Shown: positions 41,660 through 53,346 of the stretch, in pieces
How positions within the stretch are numbered: the stretch's first letter is position 1
Layout of the letters: every line of letters starts with the position of its first letter
Source: Lolium rigidum
Lineage: Eukaryota; Streptophyta; Magnoliopsida; Poales; Poaceae
NCBI RefSeq assembly: GCF_022539505.1
Contig: NC_061513.1
Coordinates: forward strand, 182,682,017-182,746,016
Reading direction: 5' to 3'
Length of the DNA: 64,000 nt
Notes under the pieces: generated by a model
What the model was told of the DNA's origin: nothing
The model's input: only the letters and a program-made list of their open reading frames with translations
The model's database searches: none
Program-made: the position numbers and the translations under genes

Positions 41660-44600
41660 ATGGCCTACTTTGCACCCATGGGGACGCTGTTCCCACCGCG
41701 CTCACCGTGGATTCCGCCCAACTCCTCCGGCATCCTTGGTTCGCGGCCCGGTGCGCTGACCCAAGCGTACCCGATGATGGCGTCCACTCCAAGCCCGCCC
41801 CAGTACCAGGCTCCGCCGATGCACCAGTACATGCCGTCGATGTCATACCAGCCGCATGCCGCGCCTCAATACCAGTCGCCCTCATGGGATTACGTCTCAA
41901 TGATGGCCTCTGCCCCAAGCTACGGCTCTGCCTTCTCCGCTCAAGGTGCAGATTGGATCATGGATTCCGGCGCTATATCGCACGTCACTGGTAATCAAGG
42001 TACTCTCACCTCGTCCCATTCCCCATTAGCACATAATTCTGGTCATATAATCGTAGGCAATGGCTCTCGTCTTCCTATTACTACTACCGGTACTGCCCAT
42101 CTACCACCCCATCCCTTCGCTCTCAACAACGTCCTTGTTTCTCCCGAAATTATTCAAAGTCTTATCAGTACTCGTCAATTTGTTCGTGATAATGCTTGTT
42201 CCGTCGAATATGATCCGTTTGGTTCTTCTATGAAGGATCTCACAACCAGGGACCTCATTATGAGGTCCAATAGCACCGGCAACTTGTACCCCTTCTTTAG
42301 CAACAATGATGTCTCTTCTCCGGCGGCACTCTCCATCACCAACGATCTGTGGCACCATCGGCTAGGCCACCCCAGCTCCTCGGCCCTCTCACATTACCCC
42401 TTAGATTTTCTTTCCCACTGTAATAAACACAACGCCACCACATCATTGTGTGACGCGTGCCAATTAGGGAAGCATACACGCATTCCTTTTTCACTTTCCC
42501 ATTCTAGAGCTACAATGCCTTTTGATTTAATTCATTGTGATTTGTGGACCTCACCGATTATAAGTTGTTCCAGTTATAAATACTATCTCATTGTGTTAGA
42601 TGAGTTTTCTCATTATTTTTGGGCTTTCCATTTACGCAACAAATCCGATACTTGTGACACGCTTGTACGTTTCTTTTCCTATGTATCCACCCAATTTCGA
42701 ACCACCATCCGATGTATGCAGGGTGATAATGGCGGCGAGTTTCTCACCACTTCTCTTCGCGAACACTTCTCCAAAAACGGCATTGCTCTCCGCCTATCTT
42801 GCCTCTACACCTCTCCGCAAAATGGACGTGTTGAGCGCATGATCCGCACAACTAACGACCTAGTCCGTACCCTTCTCCTCCAAGCCAAACTCCCTCCTAC
42901 CTTTTGGGTAGAAGCTCTACACACCGCCAATCACCTCATCAACATCCGACCCTCCCGTGCCGTTCCGAACCTCACTTCACACTTCCTCCTTCACGGCTCA
43001 CACCCAACATATGACCATCTCCGCACATTTGGATGTTTGTGCTATCCTAACCTCAACTCCACTACCACCCACAAACTCTCCCCTTGCACATCTCGCTGTA
43101 TATTTCTAGGTTATCCACGCGAGCAGAAAGGGTATAGATGTTTTGATCTTGATAGCCGCCGTGTCGTTATTTCTTGTCATGTGGTTTTTGACGAACATCA
43201 TTTTCCGTTCCAGGCCAGCCCCATCCGACACCACACAGCCACCAGCCACACCAGATCCCATCCCTGCCACCCACATCCCCGCCGAATCCCGTTCCCAATC
43301 ATTGGCCACGGGTCCCCCACCACCTGATCCGCAACCCGCTCGTCTCGTGCTGCCACGCGCCCCACCTGGTCGGCCACCCTCCCACGCCCCGCGTCTGACG
43401 CCTCGATCCGCCTCGCCTGCCGCGCCCAGATGCTCCTCGCCTGCCGCACGCGCATCTCCTTCGACTGCTGCGCATTTCCCGCCCAGCCAACCTTCCGCCG
43501 ACCCCACCGCATCCACCTCGTGCTCCACCCCACGCGCAAACTGCCCCTCTGCCACCGCTGCTCCACCATCACCACCCATTCCCATGCCGCCACCTCAGCA
43601 GGACCTACCACCACGCGCTATACCGGTAGAACCACCCCAGAATCTACACAGAATGTCCACACACGCCAAATCTGGCTATTTTATGCCCAAAGAATTTCAA
43701 CCTCACTGTTTCCGCTACTTCCACTGCTCCTTCACCACTCCCGTCCATGTATCTTTCTTCTCTAAAGGACCCCCATTGGCACGAAGCTATGATCGATGAA
43801 TTTAATGCGCTAATTCGGAATGACACGTGGTGTTTAGTGCCTTGTCCTGCAGGTGTCAATGTGGTGACCGGGAAGTGGATCTTTAGGCACAAGATGAACT
43901 CCGATGGCACCCTTGCGCACTACAAAGCTCGTTGGGTGCTCCGTTGGTTCACTCAACAAGCTGGCGTTGATTATGGAGAAACATTCAGCCCGGTGGTGAA
44001 ACCGGCCACCATCCGCGTCGTCCTCAGCATTGCCATCGCCCATCAGTGGCCCATTCACCAGCTTGACGTCAAAAACGCCTTCATCCATGGTGAGCTTGCC
44101 GAGACCGTCTATTGCACACAACCCTCGGGCTTTGTCGACGCCTCCCAGCCCACTCATGTGTGCCGCCTCAAAAAATCCCTCTACGGCCTCAAACAAGCTC
44201 CCCGTACCTGGTTCCTTCGATTCACCACCTACCTTCATTCTCTTGGGTTCGTCACCTCCAAATGTGATTCATCCCTCTTCATACATCGCATCGCCACATC
44301 CACTGCATACCTCCTCCTCTATGTCGATGACATCATCATCACCGCTAGCAACACCACCACCCTCTGCCACGTCATTGATTCCTTGAACCGTGAGTTCTCT
44401 ATGAGTGATCTAGGTGATGTCCACCATTTCTTGGGTGTCAATGTGCAGCGCACGCCCCGCGGTCTCTTCTTGAGCCAGCAGCAGTATGCCCTTGAGATAC
44501 TCGAGCGTGCCAACATGACCAACTGCAACCTCATCTCCACACCCATTGACACTAAGTGCAAGCTCTCTGGTACTGATGGCAAGCTCTCTGCCGATCCCTC

Positions 44601-45288
44601 CCTCTACCACAGCCTCGCCGGAGCTCTCTAGTACCTTACCCTCAACTCGCCCCGACCTATCTCACGCCGTGCAACAAGTTTGCCTCTTCATGCACGCCCC
44701 CCGTGAGTCTCACTTCCATCTGGTCAAACGCATCCTCCGCTACGTCCAGGCCACCTCACACTTCGGTCTCCAGCTGCACGCCAACTCTTCTTCCGCTCTG
44801 GTGGCTTACTCAGACGCCGACTGGGCCGGCTGTCCCGACACCCGGCGTTCCACGTCCGGGTTCCGCGTGTTCCTCGGCGCCAACCTCGTGTCTTGGTCAT
44901 CGAAACGGCAACCAACTATGTCCAGATCCAGCGTGGAGGCGGAGTACCGCGCGGTTGCCAACTGCATTGCGGAGACGGTCTAGCTCTGACAGCTTCTCAC
45001 TGAGCTTCATCTTCCCGCCGTCGCTGCCACGGTGGTTTACTGCGACAATGTGAGTGCTACTTACATGTCTTCCAACCCCGTGCAACACCAGAGGACGAAG
45101 CACATCGAGATCGACCTGCACTTCGTTCGGGATCGCCTGGCGCTCGGGGAGACTCGTGTCCTCCATGTACCCACGAGCTTGCAGTATGCCGAAATTTTCA
45201 CCAAGGGGCTCCCCACTGTTGTCTTCGAGGAATTCCGATCCAATCTCAACGTCCTCTCCAACCCGGTTTCGACTGCGGGGGGGGGGGG
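41660..45288 (+). pseudogene. Copia pol, copy 1: protease, integrase, RT, RNase H
   Basis: In frame with gag after a single TGA. The protease region has WIMDSGAISHVTGN. The integrase has HHRLGHPSSSALSHY and CDACQLGKH (zinc site), HCDLWTSPI, DEFSHYFWAFH, CMQGDNGGEF and SPQNGRVERM (catalytic D, D, E). The frame breaks near 43230. RT from 43760 has TGKWIFRHKMNSDGTLAHYK, QLDVKNAFIHGEL and the catalytic LLLYVDDIIIT. A frame change and stop near 44580-44631 precede RNase H: AYSDADWAGCPDTRRSTSGF, SVEAEYRAVANCI, a further stop at 44981, then YCDNVSATYMSSNPVQHQRT. Domain order (integrase before RT) proves Ty1/copia. Confidence 0.88.
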
Positions 45289-45291
45289 GGG

Positions 45292-45469
45292 GTTGAATAG
45301 CACGTTTGTTACCGTTTGTAACCACCTCCTATTATGTAGCTAGGACTTGTTCTCACGCCTTGCACGTTCCCTGTGTGGACCTCTGCATCGCCACTACTCC
45401 CATAATTGTACTACATAAACCTGCTCTCTGAATGAATACAACAACCAATTCTACTATTGTTTGTCTTCT
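45292..45469 (+). mobile_element. 3' LTR of copia copy 1
   Basis: Starts TTGAATAGCACG directly after a run of 14-16 G (the initial TG is blurred by the G run) and ends TTGTCTTCT; 178 bp. Nearly identical to the 5' LTR outside the MITE. Confidence 0.87.
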
Positions 45470-45486
45470 GATAGTGACTGTATACT

Positions 45487-45556
<70 letters not shown>

Positions 45557-46575
45557 AAACAACAACAAAAACAACAACAACCAAGTCTTTCAGTCCCAAA
45601 CAAGTTGGGGTAGGCTAGAGTTGAAACCCATAAGATCTCGAAGCCAAGTCATGGTTCCGGAACGTGGATAGCTAACTTCCACGCACCCCTGTCCATGGCT
45701 AAATCTTTGTCGATATTCCAAACCTTCAGGTCCCTCTTAACAGACTCCTCCCATGTCAAGTTAGGTCTACCACGACCCCTCTTAACATTCTCAACACGCT
45801 TTATCCGTCCGCTATGCACTGGCGCTTTCGGAGGCCTCCGTTGGATATGTCCAAACCATCTGAGACGATGTTGGACCAGCTTCTCTTCAATCGGTGCTAC
45901 CCCAACTCTCTCCCGTATATCGTCATTCCGTACCCGATCCTTTCTTGTGTGGCCACATATCCATCTCAACATGCGCATCGCTGCTACACTTAACTGTTGG
46001 ATATGTCGTCTCTTCGTTGGCCAACACTCCATGCCATACAACATCGCAGGTCGGATAGATGTCCTATAAAACCTGCCTTTTAGCTTTTGTGGCACTCTCT
46101 TGTCATAGAGTACGCCAGAAACTTGGCGCCACTTCATCCAACCAGCCTTGATTCGGTGGCCCACATCTTCATCGATATCTCCATCCTTCTGCAACATGGA
46201 CCCCAAATATCTAAAAGTATCTCTCTCCAGTACCACTTGCCCATCAAGGCTAACCTCTCCCTCCTCGTGCCTAGTAGAACTGAAACTGCACCTCATGTAT
46301 TCAGTTTTAGTTCTACTAAGCCTAAAACCTTTCGTTTCTAGAGTTCGCCTCCACAACTCTAACTTTATATTAACCCCCGTTCGGCTATCATCGACTAGCA
46401 CCACATCATCCGCAAAGAGCATACACCATGGGGTATCTCCTTGTATATCCCTTGTGACCTCATCCATCACCAAATCAAAAAGATAAGGGCTCAAAGCTGA
46501 CCCTTGGTGTAGCCCTATTCTAATCGGAAAGTCATCAGTGTCGCCATCACTTGTTCGAACACTTATACGGTGACG
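45487..46575 (-). mobile_element. RTE-type LINE, 5'-truncated, with (TTG)n tail
   Basis: Minus-strand element whose 3' end is a (TTG)n tract (plus-strand CAA repeats 45487-45581, about 95 bases with two AA interruptions), typical of RTE LINEs. The coding part begins abruptly near 46575, which is the usual 5' truncation from incomplete target-primed reverse transcription. A second copy lies at 63357-64000. Confidence 0.88.
45649..46575 (-). pseudogene. RTE LINE reverse transcriptase, C-terminal part
   Basis: Reads VRTSDGDTDDFPIRIGLHQG, SALSPYLFDLVMDEV, then the catalytic MLFADDVVLVDD box, TKTEYMRC, FRYLGSMLQKDGDIDEDVGH, KWRQVSGVLYDKRVPQKLKG, LYGMECWPTKRRHIQQL and ends LAIHVPEP with a stop at 45649. 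The frame is open to the end. The endonuclease and N-terminal RT are missing, so it could not act alone. Confidence 0.88.
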
Positions 46576-47812
46576 CTTATTTTAAAATAGGTCATGTGTG
46601 AATTTAATGTTACGATCCAGGAAGCAATTCCGTGTGCCCGTGCAGGGTGCTGGCGTGCACTCGTAGTACGCAGACACGCTGTAGGGGAATCCCAAGAGGA
46701 AGATGTGATGAGCATAGCAGCAAGTTTCCCTCAGTACGAAATCAAGATTTAATCGACCGATGAGGAGAAAGACGTGACTTCGAAGGTGTTGCTGGTTGAC
46801 TAGTGGCGAGGCGCACTACCGACGTCAGCAACAACGTGGAACCTGCACACAACGCAACCCAAATACTTTGCCCCGGTTGTCAATCTCACCGGTTTGCTGA
46901 ACACAAAGGATTAGACGTATCAAATGGAATGAGATGTTTGAGGAAAGTAAACAGAACAAGATTGCAGTTTAATTTATCAGTAAAGGAAATAGGACCGGAG
47001 TCTACAGTTCACTAGAGGTGTCTCTCCATAAAGAAATAGCATGTTGGGTAAACAAATTACAGCTGGACAATTGACAGAATATCGATCCATACATGACAAG
47101 ATGATTACTACGATAATTTGGTATTGGGCATTACAACATAATACATAGACCGTAATCCAACTCGTCTATGACTAATAATCCACCTTCAGGTTAGCGTCCG
47201 CACCCCTTCCAGTATAAAGCTCCAAGCATCAGACTATCGCATTAAGCAATGTGTGTAAAGTAAATAGAATTATCCTGGATAAAACATTGTTGGGTTATCC
47301 TAGTAGAAACAACACATCTACAACCTTAGAAGTTATAAAGTCACTCTCTCAGGAAACTAGAGGCATGAACCTACTATCGAGTATAAATACCCGCTCTTGG
47401 AGTCACAAGTATCCACTTGGCCAGAGTTTCTACTAGCAACGGAGAGCATGCAAGATCACAAATAACATATGATATGATTATATAATGAATCTCAACATAG
47501 TATTCAACATTCATCAGATCCCAGCAAACCAAACATAGAGGATTACATAAGGATGATCTTGATCATGTAGGGCAGCTCACAAGATCGATACATGAAGCAC
47601 AAGGTGGAGAAGACAACCATCTAGTTACTGCTATGGACCCATAGTCCAGGGATGAACTAGCTACTCACGCATCACTTCGGAGGGGGGCAAGGCGATGTAT
47701 AAGCCTCCGGCGATGATTTCCCCCTCCGGCAGGGTTCCGGGAAGAGCTTCAGAACCCCCCGAGATGGGTTCGGCGATGGCGGCCGCGACGGAACTTTTCG
47801 TGGATGGAGGCT
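46576..47812 (-). mobile_element. Antisense LTR fragment of a Sabrina-like family
   Basis: On the minus strand it reads the same landmarks as the LTR at 47813-49412 in reverse order: the ACTATGGGTCCATAGC block near 47640, GGATCTGATGAATG near 47515, a pyrimidine-rich middle, and AACTTGCTGCTATGC near 46715. It is more diverged than the LTRs at 2351 and 47813. It is cut at 47812 by the sense-oriented element and fades out toward 46600. Short ORFs in it are not genes. Confidence 0.7.
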
Positions 47813-49412
47813 TGATACGTCTCAAACGTATCTATAATTTCTTATGTTCGATGCTAGTTTTATGACAATACTCACATGTTTTATATACACTTTATATCAT
47901 TTTGGTGCATTTTCCGGCACTAACCTATTAACAAGATGCCGAAGCGCCAGTTCCTATTTTTCTGTTTTTGGTTTCAGAAATCCTACACAGGAAATATTCT
48001 CGGAATTGGACGAAACAAAAGCCCACGGTCTTATTTTCCACGGAGCCTTCCAGAACACCGAAGAGGAGACGGAGAGGGGCGACGAGACGGCCACACCATA
48101 GGGGTGCGCGGCCCCACCCTGGCCGCGCCGCCTTATGGGGTGGGCCCCTCGAGCATCCCCCGACTCTGCCCCTTCGCCTATATAATCCTTCTGTCGCGAA
48201 AACCCTAGTACCGAGAGCCACGATACGAGAAAACATACTGAGACGCCGCCACCGTCAATCCCATCTCGGGGGATTCTGAAGATCGCCTCCGGCACCCTGC
48301 CGGAGAGGGGAATCATCACCGGAGGGCTCTACACCACCATGCCCGCCTCCGGACTGATGCGTGAGTAGTTCATCCTTGGACTATGGGTCCATAGCGAGTA
48401 GCTAGATGGTTGTCTTCTCCTCTTGTGCTATCATGTTTAGATCTTGTAAGCTGCCTATCATGATCAAGATCATCTATTTGTAATGCTACATGTTGTGTTT
48501 GTTGGGATCCGATGAATATGGAATACTATGTCAAGTTGATTATTGATCTATCATATATGTGTTGTTTATGATCTTGCATGCTCTCCATTGCTAGTAGAGG
48601 CTCTGGGCAAGTTGATACTTGTGACTCCAAGAGGGGGTATTTATGCTCGATAGTGGGTTCATGCCTCCATTGAATCTGGGACAGTGACAGAAAGTTCTAA
48701 GGTTATGGATGTGTTGTTGCCACTAGGTATAAAACATCAATGCTTTGTCTAAGGATATTTGTATTGTTTACATTACGCACATTACTTAATACAATTGTCT
48801 GTTGTTTGCAACTTAATACTGGAAGGGGTGCGGATGCTAACCCGAAGGTGGACTTTTAGGCATAGATGCATGCTGGATAGCGGTCTATGTTCTTTGTCGT
48901 AATGCCCTAAGTAAATCTCATAGTAGTCATCATGATATGTATGTGCATTGCTATGCCCTCTCTATTTGTCAATTGCCCAACTGTAATTTGTTCACCCAAC
49001 ATGCTATTTATCTTATTGGAGAGACACCACTAGTGAAGCTGTGGACCCCGGTCCATTCTTTTACATCTGAAATACAATCTACTGCAATCATTGTTCTCTC
49101 GTTGTTCTTTGCAAACAAACATCATTCTCCACACCATACGTTTAATCCTTTGTTTACAGCAAGCCGGTGAGATTGACAACCTCACTTGTTAAGTTGGGGC
49201 AAAGTATTTTGATTGTGTTGTGCAGGTTCCACGTTGGCGCCGGAATCCCTGGTATTGCGCCGCACTACACTCCTTCACCAACAACCTTCACGTGGCCTTC
49301 ATCTCCTACTGGTTCGATAACCTTGGTTTCTTACTGAGGGAAAAACTTGTTGTTGTGCGCATCACGCCTTCCTCTTGGGGTTCCCAACGGACGTGTGCAT
49401 CACGCGCCATCA
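47813..49412 (+). mobile_element. 5' LTR of the Sabrina-like element
   Basis: 1600 bp, TGATACGTCTC to CGCCATCA. A TATATAATCC motif at about 48179 sits before the region that includes CGAGAGCCACGATACG, a plausible promoter. Homologous along its length to 2351-3934. Confidence 0.85.
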
Positions 49413-49423
49413 AGACCTTTTTC

Positions 49424-49441
49424 TGGCGCCGTTGCCGGGGA
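49424..49441 (+). promoter_or_regulatory. Primer-binding site, tRNA-Asp type
   Basis: TGGCGCCGTTGCCGGGGA, complementary to the 3' end of plant tRNA-Asp, 11 bases after the LTR. This is the primer used by Athila-type elements and supports the lineage. Confidence 0.85.
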
Positions 49442-49622
49442 GATCAAGACACGCTGCAAGGGGAGTCTCTCACATCCAATCTCTTTACTTTGTTTATTGT
49501 CTTGCTTTATTTTATTTTCTGTCTTGTTTGCTTTCTTTATATATTAAAAACACAAAAAAATTAGTTACTTGTTTTACTTTATTTAATTCGGTTTTGCTTT
49601 ATTTATTTTTATTATTGCTAAA

Positions 49623-50352
49623 ATGAGTAATCCTGAAGTTGAAGTTCGTTCGTTTAAGCAACAAGGGGGAGAAAGTTTTAAAGATGCTTGGTATAGAATT
49701 AGTGATGCTCATCATAGGTGCACTAAGAAACACTCCACTATTATCCTCCTTAGGAACTTTTATATTGGTATCTCTAGCTGGAATAGGTATGTTCTTGATA
49801 CTCTTGCGGGCGGGTAATTTCCTAGGAACTCCTGCTTTAGAAGCTAGTTGCATTATTGAGAGTCTAGTTGGAATACCACCTGTTAATGAAGTTAAAATTG
49901 AAATCTCTCTTGAGGATGTCATGAAAAAGTTGGAGGCCATAGAGAACAATCTTCTAAGTGTTGAAACTAAATTGGAAATATTACTTGATAATATTGATAA
50001 ACTTGATAAATCTCTAGGAGGAATTAATGAAAGAATTGCTGTTTTAGAAACTTGTGCTATCCATGATAATCAAACCCATAGGATTGGTGAACTTGAAGAA
50101 GCTATGAGAACCTTGGGTTCAACTTTTTCTTCTCTTAATTTTAAGGAGAAAGCTTATGTGGGTAAGGAGCAAAAGTTCATGTATGTTCCTAAGATGCCTA
50201 AGCCAAAGAATCATTATAAGCTTAAAATTGATAAAACCCTTAGTACCACTATGGGAAATTTAGATGATGGAGCATCTAAGATACCTATTGCGACAAGTTG
50301 TGTTTTTAAGGAAAATTATGATGTTGCTGCTTCTTCTCTTGATGTTACTTGA
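49623..50352 (+). pseudogene. Gag-like ORF of the Sabrina-like element
   Basis: ATG 49623 (MSNPEVEVRSFKQQGGES). The start carries the Athila-type gag signature: FKDAWYRISDAHHRCTKKHS, then FYIGISSWNRYVLDTLAGG. One extra G at 49811-49816 shifts the frame into a stop at 49815; the other frame continues through NFLGTPALEASCIIESLVGI, a long coiled coil (about 49910-50130, KLEAIENNLLSVETKLEILL), and a tail with KMPKPKNHYKLKIDKTLSTT, ending at 50352. Only the capsid/oligomerisation part is retained; no zinc knuckle or protease follows. A product without pol would have to package into particles made by another element. Confidence 0.72.
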
Positions 50353-52973
50353 TTTACACTTTTTGTGCCTAGCTGAAAGGCGTTAAAGAAAAGCGCTTAT
50401 GGGAGACAACCCATTATTTTATTTCTGCAATTTTTATTTTATATTTGAGTCAAGGTGCTTGTTACTACTGTAGAAATACCTTTGTATCTTTACTTTATTG
50501 CATTGTTGTGCCAAGTAAAGTCTTTGATAGAGAGTTGATACTAGATTTGGATTTCTGCGCAGAAAGATATTTTTAGCTGTCACGAATTTGAGTTGATCTC
50601 TCTGTAGGAGAGTCTAAAAAATCTACGAAAATTCATGAGTGATCCTCAGATATGTACGCAACTTTCATTCAATTTGAGCTTCTTCATCTGAGCATGTTAA
50701 GTGCCTCGAAAAAATTCGTCTTTACGGACTGTTCTGTTTTGACAGATTCTGCCTTTTATTTCACATTGCCTCTTTTACTGTGTTTGAGTGGATTTCTTTG
50801 CTCCATTAAATTTCAGTAGCCTTGGGTAATGTCCATAAGTGTTGGAAATGATTGTGTACTCTCTGAACATGTGAATTTTTGATTATGCACTAACCCTCTA
50901 ATGAGATTATTTTGAGTTTCGTGTGGAGGAAGTTTTCAACAATCAAGAGAGGAGGATGATATAATATGATCAAGAAGAGTGAAAAGTCTAAGCTTGGGGA
51001 TGCCCCCGTGGTTCATCCCTGCATATTTCAAGAAGACTCAAGCATCTAAGCTTGGGGATGCCCAAGGCATCCCCTTCTTCATCAACAACTTATCAGGTCA
51101 CCTCTAGTGAAACTATATTTTTATTCCGTCACATCTTATGTGCTTTACTTGGAGCGTCTGTATGTTTTTATTTTTGTTTATGTTTGAATAAATTCGGATC
51201 CTAGCATTCCTTGTGTGGGAGAAAGACACGCTCTGCCTTTTCATATTGAACACTGGTGTTCTTAGTTTTACTTTTAATGTTCATGGCGAAGGTTGAAAGC
51301 CGCTTCATTTATTGCTATTTGGTTGGAAACAGAAAATGCTTCATGTGGTAATTGGTATATTGTCTTGAATAATGTGATACTTGGCAATTGTTTTGAGCTC
51401 TCAAATAGATCATGTTTAAGCTCTTGCATCATGTGGTTTAAACCTATTAGTGGAGAACTACCGTAGAGCTTGTTGAAATTTGGTTTGCATGATTGGTCTC
51501 TCTAAAGTCTAGATATTTTCTGGTAAAAGTGTTTGAACAACAAGGAAGACAGTGTAGAGTCTTATAATGCTTGCAATATGTTCTTATTTAAGTTTTGCTG
51601 TACCGGTTCATACTTGTGTTTGCTTCAAACAACCTTGCTAGCCAAAGCCTTGTACTGAGAGGGAATGCTTCTCGTGCATCCAAAACCTTGAGCCAAAACT
51701 TATGCCATTTGTGTCCACCATAACTACCTACTATGTGGTATTTTTCTGCCATTCCAAAGTAAATTGCTTGCGTGCTACCTTTAAAAATTTCATTCCTTGT
51801 CTTTGCAATACATAGCTCATGGGAAAGTAGCCTAAAAATTATTGTGGTGATGAATATGTCGCTTATGTATCTTAGTTCTTAGAAGTTACTTGTTGAGCGG
51901 TAACCATGTTTCTGGGGACACCATCAACCTGTTACACCTTTGTTGAATATCATGTGAGTTGCTATGCATGTTCGTCTTGTCTGAAGTAAGGGAGATTTGC
52001 CATGAGTTGAATGGTTTGAGTATGCATATTGTTAGAGAAGAACATTGGGCCGCCAACCAAAGCCATGTATCATGGTGGAAGTTTCAGCTTGGACATTAAT
52101 CCTGAAATCTCTTATGAGAATGTTATCTGTTGTTGAATGCTTAAAACATAAAAGAGGAGTCCATTATTTGTTTTCTATGTTGTCCCGGTATGGATGTCCT
52201 CAAGTTGAGATCTATCAAAATCGAGAAATCAAATGCGATTTATCTCCTTGGACCTATGTACAGGTGGCATAGAGGTACCCCTTTGTGACACTTGGTTGAA
52301 ACATATGTAATGCAATGATAATCCATGGAAATCCAAGCTAATTAGGACAAGGTGCGAGCACTATTGGTATTCGATGCATGAGGCTTGCAACTTATAGGAG
52401 GTTTTATGCATAACACATATGAATTATTACTACCGTTGACAAAATTGTTTCCATGTTTTCAAAATAAAAAGCTCTAGCACATGAGTAATCCATGCTTCCC
52501 TCTGCGAAGGGCCTTTCTTTTACTTTATGTTGAGTCAGTTTACCTACTTCTTTCTATCTTAGAAGCAAACACTTGTGTCAACTGTGTGCATTGATTCTTA
52601 CATACTTGCTTATTTGCACTCATCACATTACTTTGTGTTGACAATTATCCATGAGATATACATGTTAAAAGTTGAAAGCAACTGCTGAAACTTATATCTT
52701 CCTTTGTGTTGCTTCAAAACCTTCTATTAAGAATCTATTGCTTTATGAGTTAACTCTTATGCAAGACTTGTTGATGCTTGTCTTGAAAGTACTATTCATG
52801 AAAAGTCTTTGCTATATGATTCGAGTTGTTTAGTCATTATCTTTACCATTTCTTTGAATCACTTCATTCATCTCATATGCTTTACAATAGTATTGATCAA
52901 GATTATGATAGTAGCATGTTACTTCGGAAATTATCCTTGTTATCGTTTACCTACTCGAGGGCGAGTAGGAACT
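50353..52973 (+). mobile_element. Non-coding internal region of the Sabrina-like element
   Basis: 2.6 kb without gene structure. It contains extra copies of the polypurine-like TAAGCTTGGGGATGCC at 50989 and 51047. The last 1.2 kb matches 1163-2335. Confidence 0.7.
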
Positions 52974-52988
52974 AAGCTTGGGGATGCT

Positions 52989-53228
52989 TGATACGTCTCA
53001 AATGTATCTATAATTTCTTATGTTCCATGCTAGTTTTATGACAATACTCACATGTTTTATATACACTTTATATCATTTTGATGCATTTTCCGGCACTAAC
53101 CTATTAACAAGATGCCGAAGCGCCGGTTCTGTTTTCTGCTATTTTTGGTTTCGAAATCCTACACGGGAAATATTCTCGGAATTGGACGAAACAAAAGCCC
53201 ACGGTCTTATTTTCCACGGAGCCTTCCG
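52989..53228 (+). mobile_element. 3' LTR (first 240 bases) of the Sabrina-like element
   Basis: Starts TGATACGTCTCAAATG after GGGGATGCT and follows the 5' LTR closely until the N gap at 53229. Confidence 0.85.
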
Positions 53229-53328
53229 NNNNNNNNNNNNNNNNNNNNNNNNNNNNNNNNNNNNNNNNNNNNNNNNNNNNNNNNNNNNNNNNNNNNNNNN
53301 NNNNNNNNNNNNNNNNNNNNNNNNNNNN
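53229..53328. other. Assembly gap (100 N)
   Basis: Exactly 100 N. Left of it is the Sabrina-like 3' LTR; right of it the sequence jumps to a second copy of the block that begins at about 35075. Confidence 0.99.
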
Positions 53329-53346
53329 CACGACTCCAAGACCTAA

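Larger units (their letters stand above)
39932..45469 (+). mobile_element. Ty1/copia retrotransposon, copy 1 (Ale/Retrofit-like)
   Basis: Flanked by the five-base duplication GATAG (39927-39931 and 45470-45474). Short LTRs (about 178 bp without the insertion), a tRNA-iMet primer site directly after the 5' LTR, gag then protease-integrase-RT-RNase H, and a poly-G polypurine tract before the 3' LTR. Small size and short LTRs fit the Ale/Retrofit lineage. Several frame lesions make it non-functional. Confidence 0.9.
47813..53228 (+). mobile_element. Sabrina/Athila-like non-autonomous Ty3/gypsy element, cut by a gap
   Basis: 5' LTR, tRNA-Asp primer site, a single gag-like ORF, about 2.6 kb of non-coding sequence, polypurine-like AAGCTTGGGGATGCT and the first 240 bases of the 3' LTR (52989-53228) before the N gap. 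No protease, RT or integrase could be found, so it depends on proteins supplied in trans. Confidence 0.85.

Noticed and set aside
43106..43585. Gly/Arg-rich antisense ORFs in the copia pol linker
   Set aside because: Mirror of the Pro/Ala/Ser-rich linker of pol; no motif.
45432..45671. Open frame rich in Asn (or Val on the other strand) across the CAA repeats
   Set aside because: It is only the translation of the (TTG)n LINE tail and LTR sequence.
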